From Rattus norvegicus (lineage: Eukaryota > Chordata > Mammalia > Rodentia > Muridae): DNA of 64,000 nucleotides. The stretch lies in the NCBI RefSeq assembly GCF_036323735.1, contig NC_086034.1:13286001-13350000 (forward strand), written 5' to 3'. This document shows, in pieces, positions 59,675 through 64,000 of this stretch (position 1 is its first letter; each line of letters begins with the position of its first letter). Under the pieces are notes generated by a model, which saw only the letters and a program-made list of their open reading frames with translations, was not told the origin of the DNA and did not search any database. Both the position numbers and the translations under genes were made by a program.

Positions 59675-61756
59675 TCATTAAGTCTAGTTGTTTCTGGCCC
59701 ACTACTATTGGACTGCCCTGGAGTGTGGTCAATGCACCAGAGGTCATACCACAAGAACCTTGACCAACAGTTATCAAATACTAGAAGCTCCTCACTTAAG
59801 GGTGCAAGTATGTGATTACTTCCCATCCCCTATGCTGTGAAGGGTAGAGGAATGAAGTGGGTCTGATACCTAACAGGAAAAGTCCTTTTAAATGTTGTAT
59901 GGTAACCTACTCTAGAAGGTTCTTAAAAGATAGACATAATATAAATATTCATATATAGATACGTATATACAAAACGTGTTTTAATTGAGTTACATTCAAT
60001 GGGACACAACATTTCCAACTGAATACCACAAATTGCAAAGCTAAGCCTCAGTAGTAGGAATGAGTTGTTTCTTTTGATGTTGTTAGTCAATGAGATCTCT
60101 GTGGCTCATAAACATTGTCAGCTGCTATAGTGTTCTCAGTTGGTCTTTGGAACTTCATAGTGAGACACTACAGTAGAAGATACCATGGAGTTGAATCGTA
60201 AACACCGAGATATCAAGTTCTGATCTAGAAGGTTAATCTCCACAGCCTTTCTTTCATGGTGCTAAGGGTTACTGGGGCAAAGGGATTGTTGCGCATCTCC
60301 TCTTACCCTGAACCTCGTAAGCCAGAATACCCTCTGCCTAGCAAGACATGCTCACTGATACAATGACGGCACATTTAGAGTTACCATGTCTTGATGAATT
60401 GAAGAGTTAGGCTCTTTTGTTCATATGCTTGTTCCTTCTTTAAACACCTCTGCTATTACTATAAACCATCATCTGTTATTTTGATTAACATTTTATGATA
60501 TATTTTTCATTTTCCATTCTTTTCTGTCTGACTTACCTATATCATTTATATTGAAATTGAATTATCTCCAGCAAAGGTTGGCTAGGCCGTTTAAAACTCA
60601 TCAATTTTGCAAATCTCTATTAATGGTATGTGTGCGCTGAAACTCACATACCTCTTTTTATGTCTCGATTTCCATCTGCCATGTGGTTATTGTTCTTCTG
60701 CTCTTTTCGTTAAATCCAGGAACACCTGTGTGGAGAAATTTTGTTCTTGCTGTCCCTCTTTTGAAGGTGAAAGGCATCTTGGGTCTTAGGTTTATGTCTG
60801 ACCAAGCTTCATGTTGGAGCTTCGTTCCTCTGTGGCCTGTTCACAGATACTGTAGGACATCATGATCTGAATTACCCCCAGCAACAGAACTAGCTGTAAA
60901 GCTTGCTTATGCTCATAAAGCCTTAATGCTATTTCTCATTCTAATGCATTCCCTCATGGGGGAGTAGAGATTATTAAATATATAAAATTTAAGAAATTTT
61001 GGCATCCACCTTGGGACTCCAAAATGTATTGCATGAATCATACTCCCTTTTTAAACAATTATATGAAGTAGACATCAATACCTGTTCCTTAAGGAAGAGA
61101 AAGCAGATTTGCCACCTTTAGTGAAGTGCACCCTGAGGATTCAGAGGCATTTGATAACAGACAATCTGTCAGGAAGAAAGCAGTAAGTATTCAGAAGGTT
61201 GAAAACCATAAAAAATAGATATTTTAGACGGCCCTGGCATTGGTCATTTAAACTTGTCAGAATAAGGGCTAGGAGACTGAGATTTCTAGTTTCCAATTAA
61301 GCTTGTGCACCTGGAATGAATGTGTTCATCAATCATCTAACCCATGTTTATATTTTTCAGCTTATTTTAACAAAGCTGCAGCAGAATTTCGAGCTGCACA
61401 GAATGCCATTTTCTTAGCTTAGAGGAAGTAGTACTAACATATAGTCAAAAATCAGAGACCAGAATCCAGAGGGTATGGAATCCATTATAAATCAGTGAGA
61501 AAAATTTAAATATAGTAGATAGATAAGGGAGAGGATGGAAAAATAAAGAAATGATTGTTAACATTCCTAGAACGAAGAAGTATTATTTAAAATAATAAAA
61601 ACATTGTACACTAATCATTTAAATATTATTTTATTCTTAATTTAAACATGATGACATATTTTCCTTCCCTACATTACAACATATATTCTCTACAGGTTCT
61701 TCTCAAATTCCTAACCTTTTTAAAAATGATTACTGTTACATGCACACAAGTACAAA
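59670..61756. other. Unassigned sequence
   Basis: About 2.1 kb with no frame above 75 codons and no repeat I could name. It is among the longest repeat-poor stretches of the window. Confidence 0.4.
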
Positions 61757-61899
61757 TGTATCAGTTGTCTTAGTAACTGTTCTAGTGCTGTGAAGAAACA
61801 CCATAACCAAGGTAACACTTACAAAAGAAAACATTGAACTGGGCACTTGCCTATAGTTTCAGAGGGTTAATCCATTATCACCATAGCAGGGGGAACATA

Positions 61900-61973
<74 letters not shown>

Positions 61974-62150
61974 GACCGGGTGAAAACCTCAAAGCACACC
62001 CCAGTGAAATACTTCCTCCAACAAAGAAATACAACTATAACAATATTGCACCTTCTAATTATTTTAATCCTTCTCAGTGCTGCTCCTGGACAACAAAGCA
62101 TTCAAATATATGAGCCTATGCAAAGGGGCATTCTTATTCAAACTAAACAA
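61757..62150 (-). repeat. Medium-reiterated rodent repeat with (AG)n core
   Basis: CTGTGAAGAAACACCATAAC, TTTCAGAGGGTTAATCCATT, CACCATAGCAGGGGGAACAT, then (AG)n at 61902-61970, then AAACCTCAAAGCACACCCCA, AAATACTTCCTCCAACAAAG and CAAATATATGAGCCTATGCA. Same family as 57614-59290, inverted. The middle of the repeat is replaced by the AG run. Confidence 0.7.
61902..61970. repeat. (AG)n microsatellite
   Basis: About 69 bases of uninterrupted AG units inside the medium-reiterated repeat. Confidence 0.97.
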
Positions 62151-62180
62151 CACTCACTGAGACACCCCCAAATCTCTCTC

Positions 62181-62181
62181 C

Positions 62182-62267
<86 letters not shown>

Positions 62268-62330
62268 CATCTCTCTCTATCTGTCTATCATCTATCTATT
62301 ATCTATCTATCTGTCTACCTATCATCTATC

Positions 62331-62393
<63 letters not shown>
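62181..62393. repeat. (TCTA)n tetranucleotide microsatellite
   Basis: About 213 bases of TCTA with internal TTTA, TCTG and TCATC interruptions. The frame rich in YLSI is only a translated repeat. Confidence 0.97.
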
Positions 62394-63489
62394 AACTTGG
62401 GGAGTCTTGTTAGTGCTGCTTGCCTGTATGCTTTGAAAGATGACCCCTTGGTGTTGGATAAGCAGTTAGGATACTCACGACTTTGTAAGAGTATTTTTCC
62501 CTTTCTCAGCAGTTATTAGTTGCCTGTAGTTCTTCATCTGGGGATGGAGCCTTGCAAGATTTCTCCCATCCATATGGCATTTCAAATGATGTTTTCTGCT
62601 CAGGTTTGCTTTAGGCGATTATACTGCTGAGTTTTCATGGGGGCATCTACTCTGTTTATCTAGAAGATAATCTTGAAGCCACCTTCCCAGTCCTCTCTAC
62701 TCACACTTCCCACCCTCTCTTCTGTTATGTTCCCTGAGAGTTATCTGTAGGGCTTATGCTATAGATGCAGCACCTGGAACTGGGCAGTCTACAGCCATAG
62801 TCACTTGATCTCATTTTTAACCAGTTGTGACTTTCTATAATGGTCTCTTGTCTGCTACAAGAAGGGTCTTCTTGATGGGTATAAGGATCAGTTTGTATTG
62901 GATTTGTATTGGATTAAGAGAATTGCAGCCATAGGTTCTCTTCCACAGCCCATGACCTCACCATACTTGAACAGTTGTCTAGGTTTATAGTTTCTGACAT
63001 GGGATCCTGCCTGAAGTCTAATTAGACAGCTGTTGGAGAAGATACACAACTTGCGAACTTTTCTGCTTCTCTGAAGGCATGCTATCCATGTCACTTGTGA
63101 AAATTGGGGAGTATCTTTATCACATTAGTAATTGCTCTCTGACTGCATTAAAGATTTTTTTCCTGTGGCACCACATAAAATTGGAAGCACAGAATATTTT
63201 CATGTTATATTAATGTTCAGAGGCCTTATGAAAACAAGCTAAATGCCAGTAAGAACATTGGATTTACAGGATTTGCAGACATGGTATAAAAAACTAGCAT
63301 AGACAAGTGCCTGTGCAGTTTTTGGAAGCAGCCATTTCTAGATATTTTAACCTTTAAGAAATTTATTCTTTGTGAAATTCATTTTTTTTGTAAATAAAAT
63401 GCTTCTAAACGAGGACAATTTTGGTAGAGACTTTGAGAGGAATATATAAGGTTGTAAATGAATGGTTTTAGCATTAGGATTGGCCAACA
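62394..63489. other. Unassigned sequence
   Basis: No recognised gene or repeat. Confidence 0.4.
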
Positions 63490-63795
63490 GTAAGAGATGA
63501 AGGGACATTAATTCTGTTTTCTGATTATCTGAGAACAATCCCATTGCAGATCCCCAGCATTCATGTACAATACTAGGGCAGCAGCAGTACGTTCCTCTAT
63601 TCCCTGGGCTGAAAGACAAACAGAAGGACCCTTTACTGGACAATCAGTATAGCTGAATAGGTAAGGTCCAGGTCCAGTGAGAAATGGGATCTCAACACAC
63701 ATGGTGGAAAATGATTTAAGAGGACACATGGTCTCAATCCCTGGCCTCCACATGTGTGTGCACACAAGAGTAAAGGACAAACACAAATACATAAA
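63490..63795 (+). mobile_element. Possible old SINE (B4/RSINE-like)
   Basis: CAGATCCCCAGCATTCATGT, GGTCCAGGTCCAGTGAGAAA and CAATCCCTGGCCTCCACATG with TGTGTGCACACA follow the pattern of a common tRNA-derived rodent SINE (CCAGGTTCAGTGAGAGACCC ... GACCTCTGGCCTCCACAC in the pattern I recall). Divergence is high and the subfamily uncertain. Confidence 0.5.
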
Positions 63796-64000
63796 AGAGA
63801 CATTTAATACTTACACAGAAACTTCATGTTGAAAATCCTGCTTGATACACTGTTATTAAAATCCATTCCTATGGAATAAAGTGAAATATTGTTTATTGTT
63901 GGCCTGAACTCTTGATATAGTAAGCAGTTTCTTTCAAAATGCCCTGTTTATTTCTGACTGGTTCTCTTTTGTATCAAGCTCTCATATATGGTAGAAGTCA
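63796..64000. other. Unassigned sequence to window end
   Basis: No recognised feature. Confidence 0.4.

Noticed and set aside
62181..62393. A repeat array that could suggest CRISPR
   Set aside because: It is a continuous tetranucleotide repeat without spacers, in a eukaryotic genome.
61980..62519. A 179-codon frame rich in YLSI repeats
   Set aside because: It is a translated (TCTA)n microsatellite with short flanks.

Overview
The window is rodent nuclear DNA, almost certainly rat. ORF1 and ORF2 of the youngest LINE-1 (L1) copies have the sequence style of rat L1Rn (ORF1 begins MARGKRRNPSNRNQDY, unlike the mouse L1 families). Two tRNA-Ala-type ID SINEs, B1 and B2/B3 SINEs and a URR1 hAT element are also present. 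I found no host protein-coding gene, rRNA, tRNA or CRISPR array. Every long reading frame is either L1 coding sequence, an antisense shadow of L1, or a translated simple repeat.

Layout. 1-11216: an old L1 (copy A, plus strand, running in from the left edge) split at 984/7203 by a nearly full-length younger L1 (copy B, 985-7190). Copy B has an intact ORF1 and a multiply broken ORF2, and is flanked by a 12-bp target-site duplication. 11217-20000: AT-rich unassigned sequence, simple repeats, a very old L1 cut by two SINEs, one B1 and one L1 3'UTR. 19942-22383: a long medium-reiterated rodent repeat and a 5'-inverted (twin-primed) Lx-type L1. 22384-26621: mostly unassigned, with a URR1 DNA transposon, a candidate ZNF143 site near a strong splice donor, and a (CA)n/(TG)n palindrome. 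26622-30525: a second twin-primed L1 and an L1 3'UTR. 31258-32021: three SINEs in a row. 32684-39120: two old minus-strand L1 units; the left one lacks ORF2, the right one lacks its 3' end and carries two ID elements. 39698-46135: a full-length young minus-strand L1 (copy C) with a 16-bp perfect target-site duplication, an intact ORF1 and an ORF2 broken by a single in-frame TAG. 46136-50160: mostly unassigned, with scattered SINEs. 50161-54035: a minus-strand L1 invaded by a plus-strand L1, giving a large head-to-head inverted repeat. 54036-64000: mostly unassigned, with an ORF1 scrap, SINE fragments, medium-reiterated repeats, large microsatellites and a candidate solo LTR (57723-58961) with a 6-bp duplication.

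There is no pathway or operon here. The only proteins the DNA could specify are L1 proteins: ORF1p (RNA-binding chaperone) from copies B and C, and a truncated ORF2p (endonuclease plus reverse transcriptase, without the cysteine-rich C-terminus) from copy C. By eye, more than half of the window is L1-derived. The interest lies in insertion history (nesting, twin priming, template rearrangement, inverted pairs) rather than in a new gene system. All family assignments are from memory of the consensus sequences, without a database search.
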